From assembly GCA_009785335.1 (NCBI GenBank), contig WQWM01000021.1, positions 1 through 37,569 on the forward strand: DNA of 37,569 bases, in the 5' to 3' direction. The position numbers and the translations under genes are program-made. This stretch comes from Oscillospiraceae bacterium (GTDB lineage Bacteria; Bacillota; Clostridia; Oscillospirales; Acutalibacteraceae). Positions 31,001 through 37,319 of this stretch are shown piece by piece. How positions within the stretch are numbered: position 1 is the first letter of the stretch; each line of letters starts with the position of its first letter. The notes under the pieces are model-generated. The model searched no databases, was not told the DNA's origin, and saw only the letters and a list, made by a program, of their open reading frames with translations.

Positions 31001-31642
31001 GTGGCAGGCAAGATTCGCGCGCTGGGGCACATTAACGTGGGCGCGATTGAGGAATACAAAGAAGTGCGCGAACGCTACGATTTTCTAGGCCAGGAAGTGG
31101 CCGACATTGAGCAAAGCCGCGATGAACTCACCCGCATGATCGCCGAACTCACCGGCAAAATGAGCGAGCGCTTCCATGAGCATTTCGCGAAAATCAATCG
31201 CTATTTCGGGCAGACCTTCCAAGACCTCTTCGGCGGCGGACAAGCTGCGCTGGTGATGGACGAACCGCTGCACGTGCTGGAAAGTTCCATTGAAATTCGC
31301 GTGCAACCACCCGGCAAAAACGTGCAGAACATCGACCTGCTTTCGGGCGGCGAAAAAGGCCTTGCGGCCATTGCGTTGCTGTTTGCTATACTCAAAGCCA
31401 CGCCAGCTCCGTTTTGCATTTTCGACGAAGTTGAAGCCGCGCTTGACGATGTTAACGTCACGCGTTACGCCCGCTATGTGCGCCGCATGACGAAAAACAC
31501 GCAATTCATTCTCATTTCGCACCGCCGCGGCACGATGGAGGAAGCCGACGTGCTGTATGGCGTGACGATGCAAGAAGAAGGCGTGAGCAAGCTGCTTGAA
31601 ATGAAAACCAAAGAAATGGTGGGACAATTAGGACTAACATGA
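28073..31642 (+). CDS. smc: Chromosome segregation/condensin ATPase SMC
   Basis: The 1189-aa product has the full family length. The N-terminal head starts HLTALEIHGFKSFPDKT with Walker A GPNGSGKSN (31-39). Two long coiled coils flank a hinge around 520-670 (LRGLHGTLSQRIDVD to VIHPGGSMTGGS). The C-terminal head carries signature LLSGGEKGLAAIALLFAI and Walker B FCIFDEVEAALDD. It forms the SMC-ScpAB ring that compacts and segregates the chromosome. The signature has Gly where Ala is common after GGEK. The ribosome site is weak (AGGATA). With 12 bp after yafQ and no visible promoter, it probably is read from the toxin-antitoxin promoter. Confidence 0.97.
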   Translation: MHLTALEIHGFKSFPDKTRLDFGSGITCVVGPNGSGKSNVSDAVRWVLGEQSTKQLRGARMEDVIFSGTMERRALGLAEVTLHLDNQDRRLPCDADAVSVTRKLYRSGDSDYLINGKSVRLKDVHELFMDTGLGRDGYSLVGQGRVAELVASQSHKRREMLEEAAGISQSRYRREAALKKLAQAEENLVRLRDILLELEGRVEPLRNQKEKAEKFLVLADVRRKLEIGLALHTIEQSTIALREQDHKITKAQAEYDHCQQELAAFEEEINGLLAQIDALAEQLDELRFQRANVEQQALRQEGEINVLQNTLEHNTAAIERIARDRTHTADSQQQLEDEMDAVLTEISSLRRDMAGKRETLLNMAKQADEQQVTGQNLQTQADSLAQRTHEIAEEIAQRNIAQSASDSSMAELNQRIETLEQTEQSGQTLIQESEDALAQANALLNKHREDVTSAQNSLQGYQLRAENRAAKAEEAQTQLTRMQNNLDQARAKAKMLRDLEQNMEGYTGAVRAVMKEAQRGNLRGLHGTLSQRIDVDAKYSAAIETALGAALQFIIADTEAEAKRSIEYLKRAGAGRATFLPLNAIKAQPFTEKGLDNCDGFVAMASELVRTDAKYTQVIASQLGRIVVAEDMDSAIAMARQYNNRLRIVTLDGQVIHPGGSMTGGSRGQGAGILSRASEIARLQKDCVELEKNLAEQAERTKKLTEEAAEAQAACTGLQGDLARALEEVIRQESAVQSLSTRLTDLHAAQDDRAGEIAAAKQRITQLEQARQMNDEQAQALQTDKHKLEEQHVQLLEQLQALTREREMLSQGEATLRLELLAVEKDVESREELAAGLRQRKLGQTGHDNELQAEQEQLEQANLDTQAQIAALQTSIVQLREQAEQGKLAVQELAAQREQLQAQAETQRREEKLHLEQREKFSGDLARQEERRAAAQHALDSAAAKLYDDYEITPREAEVQGYTLSDPTAAGIELNEVAGKIRALGHINVGAIEEYKEVRERYDFLGQEVADIEQSRDELTRMIAELTGKMSERFHEHFAKINRYFGQTFQDLFGGGQAALVMDEPLHVLESSIEIRVQPPGKNVQNIDLLSGGEKGLAAIALLFAILKATPAPFCIFDEVEAALDDVNVTRYARYVRRMTKNTQFILISHRRGTMEEADVLYGVTMQEEGVSKLLEMKTKEMVGQLGLT

Positions 31643-32004
31643 TGAACATACCCGAATCGGCCGAAAATTATCTGGAAACTATCTACGTGCTGGGCAAAAA
31701 CGGCAAACCCGTGCGTGCCGTTGACATCGCCAACGCGCTGGGCTATAGCAAACCCAGCGTGAGCATCGCCTTGCGTAACCTGCGCGAAAACGGGCATGTT
31801 ATAGTAGACAGCGGGCGCATCAACTTAACCGAAAGCGGACTTGCCGTGGCCGAAAGTATGCATGAACGCCATATGGTGATTTCAGATTGGCTTATCTCTC
31901 TGGGCGTGGAGCCCACCACCGCGCATGCCGACGCTTGCAAGATTGAACACGTGCTGAGCGAGCAAAGTTTTGCGGCCATAAAATTTTTTTTGCAAAATGC
32001 TTGA
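31639..32004 (+). CDS. DtxR/MntR family metal-dependent repressor
   Basis: The 121-aa product has a winged helix in IPESAENYLETIYVLGKNGKPVRAVDIANALGYSKPSVSIALRNL (3-47). The metal-site segment HERHMVISDWLISLGVEPTTAHADACKIEHVLSEQSF (about 75-111) keeps the DACKIEH ligand pattern. It lacks the C-terminal SH3-like domain, as in short MntR-type repressors. Metal-loaded dimers bind DNA and shut off metal uptake. The start overlaps the smc stop (ATGA). Its stop TGA lies inside the -35 of the ZIP promoter. The metal (Mn, Fe or Zn) cannot be assigned. Confidence 0.9.
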   Translation: MMNIPESAENYLETIYVLGKNGKPVRAVDIANALGYSKPSVSIALRNLRENGHVIVDSGRINLTESGLAVAESMHERHMVISDWLISLGVEPTTAHADACKIEHVLSEQSFAAIKFFLQNA

Positions 32005-32052
32005 CAAACAAGTTAGTTTATGCTAATATGTAATTAGCGAAGACTAACTTGT
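32001..32052 (+). promoter_or_regulatory. ZIP promoter with two nested DtxR-type boxes
   Basis: TTGACA (32001-32006), 17 bp, TAATAT (32024-32029). A composite dyad spans 32008-32052: ACAAGTTAGT/ACTAACTTGT outside and GCTAAT/ATTAGC inside. Read as sites, it is two TTAG-N6-CTAA boxes placed as mirror images, one over the spacer and -10 and one downstream, fitting repression by the metal regulator encoded just before. Confidence 0.8.
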
Positions 32053-32071
32053 AAGGAGCGGAGAGTTTATC

Positions 32072-32869
32072 ATGCAATTTTTTATGGGTATACACATTCT
32101 TTGGTTGAGTGTTTTGGTCGGTGTGGTTGGCATGGGCACAGGCGGCATACTCAGTGCCATGTTAGGCAAAAAAAGCGAAAAAACAACTAGCGCATTGCTG
32201 GCATTGGCCGGCGGCGTGATGGTTGCCATTGTGCTGCTGGAACTCATTCCTGAGTCGCATGAATACGGCGGTGCGTTAACTGCTGTGCTGGGCTTGGTTA
32301 CAGGCGCAGCCGCGGTGTGGCTCAGCAGCTTTTTGCTCGATAAATTCACCGCCAAGCGCAAGGGCGTTGCACAACCGCTGCACGAAAACTTTGAGGAATA
32401 CTACCACATCAAACGGCGTAAAAGCATGCTGCGCACCGGCTTAGTGATGATGTTTGCCCTGGCTATCCATAACATTCCTGAGGGCATGGCGATGGGTGCC
32501 GCCGGTTCCCCCCCCGACAGTTCGCTGGGCTTTATCCTAGCGGTTATGCTCTTGCTGCACAATATTCCCGAAGGCATGGCCATGGCCTCGCCGCTCATTT
32601 CAGGCGGATTTGGCCGATTCAAAACCGTGCTGCTCACGCTGCTAACCGGTTTTACCACCCTGTTCGGCACGCTCATTGGCATGGGGCTGGGCGGAATCAG
32701 CGACTTTGCACTGGCGTTTTCCCTTGCCTTCGCAGGCGGCGCGATGCTCTATGTTGTCTTCGGCGAAATGCTGCCGCACGCCATCACCGCCACCAAAAGC
32801 CGCATGCCCACCATTGTGATGATGGCAGGCATTGTGCTGGGCTTTTTGATTACGCTGATACCCCATTAG
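32072..32869 (+). CDS. ZIP family divalent metal transporter
   Basis: The 265-aa membrane protein has about eight segments. The double signature HNIPEGMAMGAAG (middle) and LLHNIPEGMAMASPL is the ZIP metal pathway in helices 4 and 5. A short hydrophilic loop (AKRKGVAQPLHENFEEYYHIKRRK) lies between helices 3 and 4. ZIP proteins bring Zn, Fe or Mn into the cytoplasm. GTAAGGAGCGGAGAG precedes ATG 32072. The promoter carries DtxR-type boxes, so expression should rise when metal is scarce. Confidence 0.93.
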   Translation: MQFFMGIHILWLSVLVGVVGMGTGGILSAMLGKKSEKTTSALLALAGGVMVAIVLLELIPESHEYGGALTAVLGLVTGAAAVWLSSFLLDKFTAKRKGVAQPLHENFEEYYHIKRRKSMLRTGLVMMFALAIHNIPEGMAMGAAGSPPDSSLGFILAVMLLLHNIPEGMAMASPLISGGFGRFKTVLLTLLTGFTTLFGTLIGMGLGGISDFALAFSLAFAGGAMLYVVFGEMLPHAITATKSRMPTIVMMAGIVLGFLITLIPH

Positions 32870-32875
32870 TTTTCT

Positions 32876-32901
32876 GTTCTTTTTCTTGAAAGAAAAAGAA
32901 C
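32876..32901. terminator. 26-bp A/T palindrome after the ZIP gene
   Basis: GTTCTTTTTCTT (32876-32887) and AAGAAAAAGAAC (32890-32901) pair perfectly. The following AACTTTTCCCGCTTCGCGGTGG makes the unit an inverted copy of the CCGCGAAGCGG element near 22607-22782. Confidence 0.6.
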
Positions 32902-32947
32902 CAAAAAGAACTTTTCCCGCTTCGCGGTGGATGATTTAAGAAAAAAT

Positions 32948-32994
32948 GAAACCCTAACTTCCTGCCACGCAGAGAGAGGGTTTCATCTTTTTTT
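32948..32994 (+). terminator. Terminator of the ZIP gene
   Basis: GAAACCCT (32948-32955) pairs with AGGGTTTC (32977-32984), then ATC and seven T. Confidence 0.8.
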
Positions 32995-33029
32995 AATATC
33001 CATCGCCGAAGGCGACGAAAGTTTTTTGC

Positions 33030-33053
33030 GCTACTTTTTTTCAAAAAAGTAGC
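33030..33053 (-). terminator. A/T-run terminator of the DUF4830 gene
   Basis: GCTACTTTTTT and AAAAAAGTAGC pair around TC. It lies 3 bp past the stop of the minus-strand gene. Confidence 0.65.
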
Positions 33054-33055
33054 AT

Positions 33056-33553
33056 TTAGTCGAGTGCCGCAACCACCGCCGCAGGGCGTTCAAAGCCGTG
33101 CAGGAAACCACCTAGTTCCAGTGAGAGCACATCACCAGCGATGACCACGCCGCGATCGATGATGAGGTTTGCCTGCACCACGCCGCGTCGGCCTTCATAG
33201 CCCGGGTAATTGAGCACTTCGTAAGTCCAACGCTTCACGCGGCGGCCTTGGAAGTCGCTGAGGTCAAAGTTTTGCGCAAGCTGAATTTCGTTGTAGCGCG
33301 TGAATACTTCGTCAAATTCAGCGGGAATGATGATTTCGCTAACCTCAATGGGGTCGTCACTGATTTCCCAGCCAAATTGCTCAAGAAACGCTTGGCGTTC
33401 CTGCGCGGTGGAGGCCGCCGTGCGCATGGTGTTGCCCCCCGCTGTTAGGCTGCTGCCACGCGTGAGCAACAGCAGCGCGATAATCGCCGCAATCCCCGCA
33501 ACCGCCAGCACCACATTTTTCACTCTCTTTGAACGCACCGAATAAACAAACAT
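33056..33553 (-). CDS. DUF4830-like membrane-anchored protein
   Basis: The 165-aa product has a short cytoplasmic basic start (SVRSKRVKN), one membrane helix (VVLAVAGIAAIIALLLL, about 12-28), then an outside domain. That domain reads ERQAFLEQFGWEISDDPIEVSEIIIPAEFDEVFTRYNEIQLAQNFDLSDFQGRRVKRWTYEV and ends GDVLSLELGGFLHGFE. This is the pattern of DUF4830, a domain of unknown function in Clostridia. AAAGGTG precedes the start at 33553. A longer frame upstream runs into the repeat at 33572-33625 and is rejected. Confidence 0.75.
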   Translation of the reverse strand: MFVYSVRSKRVKNVVLAVAGIAAIIALLLLTRGSSLTAGGNTMRTAASTAQERQAFLEQFGWEISDDPIEVSEIIIPAEFDEVFTRYNEIQLAQNFDLSDFQGRRVKRWTYEVLNYPGYEGRRGVVQANLIIDRGVVIAGDVLSLELGGFLHGFERPAAVVAALD

Positions 33554-33571
33554 ATAAACCCACACCTTTCC

Positions 33572-33625
33572 GCATGTCAATGTCATCAATGCATGATATG
33601 CGGGCGGGGTGGGGTTTAGAAGTGC
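33572..33625. repeat. Left repeat flanking the AraC gene (R1)
   Basis: About 54 bp, containing GCATGTCAA, TGCATGATATGCG, GCGGGGTGGGG and TTAGAA, matches 34691-34744 in order and spacing with scattered differences. The two copies lie on either side of the AraC-family gene. Confidence 0.78.
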
Positions 33626-33641
33626 GTTTGCTGCTGATTGC

Positions 33642-34583
33642 TTATGCTTCCGCGATTGGTATATAGTTGAAATTCGTGTGCGGCGGGGTGTTATACTCGG
33701 CATGGCAGTGATATTCAATCTGCATATGCACATTAGGCTGCGGCTGATAGCCGTGCTCTTGCGCTGCTTGTTCTAGCATACCGAAATACTCCCAGCCGCC
33801 GTGGTTGCTTCTGCCAAAGAATGCGGCATCGGCTTGTTCGCTCACCCGCACGCGCAGCCAAAGGCCACCTGGTTGTGTGAGCAGGTCATATCGCTCATCT
33901 TGGCTAGCTGAATAGGTTTCCTGTGCAAACATGATGCCGCAAGCTTGCGCATCGTTGCCGTAATTGATGGAAATGCTGGCACTCCAGCCGGGGTTGATCA
34001 GCTCTCGTTTGGGCACATCGATGAGTTCCTCGCGATAGCGTGCAAGCACTTTGCCGATATCTGGCTCATCGCTGTTGTTGCTTGCATAACCCACACAACC
34101 AACCCAAACGACCTCAGGTCGTTCAATGATTTCACATTCCACGCCTTTGTGGATGATGGTGCGCACAACGGTTTCTACGTTTGAGATAAGCTTTCTGGAC
34201 ATGACAAATCCTCCCTTGATGTTCATTTGGATGGTGAGAGGATTGAACAATTTGAGTTGGTTTCTTTTCACATGAACTTTGGATGGTTTGAAGCCATGAA
34301 AGCGCGCAAAGGCGCGTGCAAAACTTTCTGGGGTTTCATAGCCATACTTTAGCGCTAGGTCAATCACGCGGCTTTTTGCGTCAATCAATTCTTGGCCAGC
34401 AACCGACAATCGCCTGTTTTTGATGTATTCCCGAACGGAAATTTGCGCGGCCACAAGAAACATTTTTTGCAGATAACCGCTGGAATAACCCACATGGTTT
34501 GCCACATCGTCAATCGTGATGGCGGCAAACAAATTATTCTCTATATAATTGATTGCCTGTTGCACGTCGTTAATCCAACTCAT
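33642..34583 (-). CDS. AraC-family regulator with GyrI-like effector domain
   Basis: The 313-aa product has two AraC helix-turn-helix units in the first ~105 residues (AAITIDDVANHVGYSSGYLQKMF, then DLALKYGYETPESFARAFARFHGFKPS). A linker follows, then a GyrI/effector-binding domain (IIERPEVVWVGCVGYASNN to MQIEYHCHAEYN). This Rob-like arrangement senses small molecules. GAGGTTGAAAAT precedes ATG 34583. The gene is flanked by direct repeats R1 and R2, so it may be an inserted or duplicated unit. Ligand and targets are unknown. Confidence 0.88.
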   Translation of the reverse strand: MSWINDVQQAINYIENNLFAAITIDDVANHVGYSSGYLQKMFLVAAQISVREYIKNRRLSVAGQELIDAKSRVIDLALKYGYETPESFARAFARFHGFKPSKVHVKRNQLKLFNPLTIQMNIKGGFVMSRKLISNVETVVRTIIHKGVECEIIERPEVVWVGCVGYASNNSDEPDIGKVLARYREELIDVPKRELINPGWSASISINYGNDAQACGIMFAQETYSASQDERYDLLTQPGGLWLRVRVSEQADAAFFGRSNHGGWEYFGMLEQAAQEHGYQPQPNVHMQIEYHCHAEYNTPPHTNFNYIPIAEA

Positions 34584-34676
34584 ATTTTCAACCTCACAAC
34601 ACAAAGCATAACACTCTTTTCAATGCTTGTCTTGACTTTTTGGGTTTTGATTTGTCCAAAACACTTGGGCGCGGTG

Positions 34677-34744
34677 CTAAAAATTCCTGCGCATGTCAAA
34701 CACACCAGTGCATGATATGCGAGCGGGGTGGGGCTTAGAAATGC
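34677..34744. repeat. Composite repeat R2: mreB tail copy plus AraC-flank repeat
   Basis: Positions 34677-34707 are identical over 31 bp to 35375-35405, which encode the last nine codons and stop of mreB; on the minus strand this copy still spells GVFDMRRNF-stop. Positions 34691-34744 match R1 at 33572-33625. R2 therefore joins both duplications. Confidence 0.88.
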
Positions 34745-34748
34745 ACAA

Positions 34749-34780
34749 AAAACAGCCCTCCATAATCAGAAGGCTGTTTT
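34749..34780 (-). terminator. Terminator of the small RNA
   Basis: AAAACAGCC (34749-34757) pairs with GGCTGTTTT (34772-34780). On the minus strand the hairpin is followed by a run of six T. Confidence 0.88.
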
Positions 34781-34790
34781 AATCATAGAA

Positions 34791-34884
34791 GGAATGGTGG
34801 CAGGTCCGGCGGTACCTGCATCTCTCGAGCCGAAGCTCTGTCCTACCAGCGGCGTGTGGAAGCCGTTGTCCACCTCACCATTCC
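34791..34884 (-). ncRNA. Structured small RNA, family not recognised
   Basis: The 9-bp closing stem GGAATGGTG (34791-34799)/CACCATTCC (34876-34884) encloses three hairpins. In minus-strand order they are GTGGA/TCCAC with an 8-nt loop; GAGC-TTCG-GCTC, a UUCG tetraloop closed by C-G; and GCAGGT/ACCTGC with an 8-nt loop. The two 8-nt loops carry complementary CGGC/GCCG, so a kissing contact is possible. A minus-strand promoter (34922-34951) and a U-run terminator (34749-34780) fit a stand-alone transcript of ~165 nt. It has no TTCGAAT T-arm, so it is not a tRNA, and it lacks the SRP RNA tip sequence. It lies between mreB and AraC in a repeat-bounded segment with a PBECR nuclease. Confidence 0.7.
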
Positions 34885-34921
34885 TGTACTATTTTACGCA
34901 CATTGACTTGCCCCTATACCT

Positions 34922-34951
34922 ATCTTACCACAAAAACGCACCCATTTGCAA
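34922..34951 (-). promoter_or_regulatory. Probable promoter of the small RNA
   Basis: On the minus strand TTGCAA (34951-34946), 18 bp, TAAGAT (34927-34922). Transcription would start near 34915, about 30 nt before the closing stem. It is moderate, not perfect. Confidence 0.55.
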
Positions 34952-34982
34952 GACTCAAATGTTCTTTTTCGTGTCATATCCG

Positions 34983-35357
34983 CTACATGTGCTCGGTGCT
35001 TTCATGTAATATTTCGTGTGTCACGAGATAACGTTGCAAGCGTGATTCCTTGATTTCCCAAAAAGAAATAATAGAATTTTTATAGCCACTATCATCTGTG
35101 CAGAGTCGAAGAACGATTTCACTCACTCGTTCAAAACGCTTTATCACCAATGCGGTGTTCTCATGCTTTGGGTCGCGCAAGATATAATCTGGCGATTGCA
35201 ATACTTCAGGCAGATGTGTCAAGCACCGTTCGTATACCTCGGCGCGTTTATCTCGAACATGTTGTGCACGATTATCAGTAAGAATGACTTCGTCCGTTGT
35301 TATTCCAGATGAGATTTTTTGAAAAAGTGCGACATCAATTTTCCCAATTAACTGCAT
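34983..35357 (-). CDS. PBECR-type (Barnase/EndoU/ColicinE5-RelE-like) nuclease
   Basis: The 124-aa product reads TTDEVILTDNRAQHVRDKRAEVYE, then LPEVLQSPDYILRDPKHENTALVIKRF, and VLRLCTDDSGYKNSIISFWEIKESRLQRYL. The ordered H (in RAQHV), DxxxxNT segment and NSIISFW fit the phage-borne PBECR nucleases related to RelE/colicin folds, predicted RNases. No antitoxin gene adjoins; the small RNA just downstream on the same strand is a candidate partner by position only. The start is 17 bp after the mreB stop, behind AGAGGGA at long spacing. The segment is bounded by 31-bp direct repeats. Confidence 0.62.
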   Translation of the reverse strand: MQLIGKIDVALFQKISSGITTDEVILTDNRAQHVRDKRAEVYERCLTHLPEVLQSPDYILRDPKHENTALVIKRFERVSEIVLRLCTDDSGYKNSIISFWEIKESRLQRYLVTHEILHESTEHM

Positions 35358-35374
35358 TTTCTTAATTATTCCCT

Positions 35375-36433
35375 CTAAAAATTCCTGCGCATGTCAAACA
35401 CACCAATGTCATCATCGGTGCGATAGAAATAGCCGTTTTCAGCCAAAATATCCGGCCGCTCCATGAGAATGCCCATGCCCAGTGCCACGCACTGCACAGG
35501 TTTTTCTGCCACATACACAGGCAGGCCGAGTTCTTGCTCTAGCATCACATCCAGGTCACGCAGCAGCGCGCCGCCGCCCGTGAGCATCACGCCTTGGTCA
35601 AAAATATCACCCGCCATTTCAGGCGGTGTTTCCTCTAGGGTTTCGGCAACCACATCCACAATGTCTGCCAAGTGCTCGCGCATGGCCAGATAAGCCTCGG
35701 TGGACGTCACCTCAAAACGCACAGGCAATCGGCTCAGATAATCTTGCCCACGCGCATAAATCGCAAGCTCAGCCGGGCGAATGCGCGCACAGCCCACTCG
35801 CTTTTTGATTTCCTCGGCCGTCAGCTGCCCAACCAGCACATTGCGTTCACGCCGCAGATATCGCGCGATGGAATCCTCAAGCACATTGCCCGCCACGCGA
35901 CGACTGCGCGAAACCGCCGTGCTGCCCATGGTGAACACGCCCACGTCGGTGGTGCCGCCGCCGATGTCCACTACAATTTGTCCGCCAAGCGGGTTGAGAT
36001 TCAAGCCAGCACCGAGAGCCGCTGCAAGGGGTTCGTCAACCAAGCAAGCGCGACCTGCACCGCAAGCCAAAGCAAGCTCGAGTATCGCGGCTTTCTCCAG
36101 TTCGGTGACGCCCGAGGGCATGCAAATCATCACAGACGGCTTGAACAAACGCCGCCCGCACAGCTTTTTCAGATAATGCGTAACGATGGTGTGCACCACA
36201 GTGAAGTCGCTAATCACGCCGTCACGCATGGGGTGCACCACACGCAAATTGCCGGGATTGGTACGTCCCAGCATTTTCACCGCAGCGTTGCCCAGCGCAA
36301 GAATATCTCCGGTTTTTGCATCAAGGGCGGCCACAGATGCCTCTTGCATCACAATGCCGCGCCCCTTCACATACACTTGGATGGAAGTTGTGCCAAGGTC
36401 AACGCCAATTTGCAGCCCGGCTATTGTGCTCAC
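35375..36433 (-). CDS. mreB: MreB/Mbl family actin-like cell-shape protein
   Basis: The 352-aa product has phosphate-1 loop IGVDLGTTSIQVYVKGRGIV, then HPMRDGVISDF, CMPSGVTELEKAA, EPLAAALGAGLNL, phosphate-2 VVDIGGGTTDVGVFTMG, GNVLEDSIARYLRRE, and LTGGGALLRDLD. It polymerises under the membrane and guides side-wall synthesis in rod-shaped cells. Start doubt: the frame opens at GTG 36433, but the ribosome site AGGAGG (36438-36433) overlaps that GTG. A start at correct spacing would fall on ATA (36424-36422), giving an N-terminus like typical MreB. The 3' end is duplicated at 34677-34707. The PBECR gene follows after 17 bp. Confidence 0.93.
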   Translation of the reverse strand: MSTIAGLQIGVDLGTTSIQVYVKGRGIVMQEASVAALDAKTGDILALGNAAVKMLGRTNPGNLRVVHPMRDGVISDFTVVHTIVTHYLKKLCGRRLFKPSVMICMPSGVTELEKAAILELALACGAGRACLVDEPLAAALGAGLNLNPLGGQIVVDIGGGTTDVGVFTMGSTAVSRSRRVAGNVLEDSIARYLRRERNVLVGQLTAEEIKKRVGCARIRPAELAIYARGQDYLSRLPVRFEVTSTEAYLAMREHLADIVDVVAETLEETPPEMAGDIFDQGVMLTGGGALLRDLDVMLEQELGLPVYVAEKPVQCVALGMGILMERPDILAENGYFYRTDDDIGVFDMRRNF

Positions 36434-36462
36434 CTCCTTGATAGGTTAAAAATGGTGGAGTC

Positions 36463-36831
36463 CTAACACATGATCATCCAATTAACGCCGAATTTATCGA
36501 CTAGCGAGAACATGAGCGCGGCATACTCGCACTTGCCGAGCGGCACATTGCACTTGATTGCATCAAGCATCAGCACATCGTACGCGTTTTGCACAAAATC
36601 CTCGCGACCCTTGCCCATGTCAAAAATAAACTGCATGTTGTTGCCAACCGCAACTTCGTCAGCATTCTCCATCAAGGAGATCGTCTGCCCACACACATTG
36701 ATTTCGGCGTGTTCAATGCCGCCATTTTCAAACGTGCCATAAATCTGGCCCGTTGTGCCGAAAGCAGTTTCATACAACTTCATCGCCTCGTGCGAGTTTT
36801 TGACGTACACTTGCATCATCGACCTGTTCAT
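36463..36831 (-). CDS. PhnB-like VOC protein (copy A)
   Basis: The 122-aa product has the VOC fold: MMQVYVKNSHEAMKLYETAFG, GIEHAEINVCGQTISLMENADE, MQFIFDMGKGREDFVQNAYDVL, and the closing ALMFSLVDKFGVNWMIMC. It resembles PhnB/3-demethylubiquinone methyltransferase-like VOC proteins, whose substrates are mostly unknown. AAAGGAGAGAAGAAT precedes ATG 36831. A longer frame adds a 12-residue MNLRKKAKGEKN unit that is really a copied ribosome-site cassette. It is paralogous to the next gene. Confidence 0.85.
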   Translation of the reverse strand: MNRSMMQVYVKNSHEAMKLYETAFGTTGQIYGTFENGGIEHAEINVCGQTISLMENADEVAVGNNMQFIFDMGKGREDFVQNAYDVLMLDAIKCNVPLGKCEYAALMFSLVDKFGVNWMIMC

Positions 36832-36923
36832 ATTCTTCTCTCCTTTAGCTTTTTTTCGCAGATTCATGTTCTTCTCTCCGTTCGCTTTTCCTAGATTTTC
36901 GCCGCTGTAGAGAATGCTTATTA
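36832..36923. repeat. Copied upstream cassette (left copy)
   Basis: A ~92-bp block upstream of VOC copy A matches 37355-37446, upstream of VOC copy B, with one or two differences. It includes a poly-A tract, AAAGGAGAG ribosome site and ATG on the minus strand. Confidence 0.85.
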
Positions 36924-36931
36924 GGCGTCAT

Positions 36932-37312
36932 TCAATAATCAACAAAAACGCACCAATTCACACCGTATTTATCAATGAGTCCAAACATTAGCGGACTGAA
37001 AAAGCATTCCCCTAGCGGAAAATTGATTTGAGCGTCTTCTTTGAGAACCTCGTAGGCTTTTTCTACGATGGCTTGTTTGCCGGAAGCGAAATGGAGATTG
37101 AATTGCATAATCGTACCAGTTATCAAATCCATATCCCTTGGCCATATTTCCTGTATAGCTATTACCTGTCCATACACATCTAGTTCGGCGTGCATATAGG
37201 TGCCGTCATCGTTTTTGTGTTCTGATACAAGTTTAGCATCAAACGCTTTTTGATAAAATTCAACTGCACCAATTCCTCGGACGCTTATTCCTAAAAATGA
37301 ACGATTTAACAC
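36932..37312 (-). CDS. PhnB-like VOC protein (copy B)
   Basis: The 126-aa product reads LNRSFLGISVRGIGAVEFYQKAF, HAELDVYGQVIAIQEIWP, MQFNLHFASGKQAIVEKAYEVL, and PLMFGLIDKYGVNWCVFVDY. The same ordered blocks occur in copy A, so the genes arose by duplication and then diverged. I choose GTG 37312, aligned with the copy A start and behind AAAAGGAAT. The longer frame from 37390 would add two tandem copies of MNLRKKTKGEKN that encode ribosome-site repeats. Role unknown. Confidence 0.82.
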   Translation of the reverse strand: MLNRSFLGISVRGIGAVEFYQKAFDAKLVSEHKNDDGTYMHAELDVYGQVIAIQEIWPRDMDLITGTIMQFNLHFASGKQAIVEKAYEVLKEDAQINFPLGECFFSPLMFGLIDKYGVNWCVFVDY

Positions 37313-37319
37313 ATTCCTT

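Noticed and set aside
34791-34884. tRNA-Ser or tRNA-Sec with a long variable arm
   Set aside because: There is no T-loop TTCGAAT-like sequence on either strand and no anticodon arm; hairpin sizes do not fit a cloverleaf.
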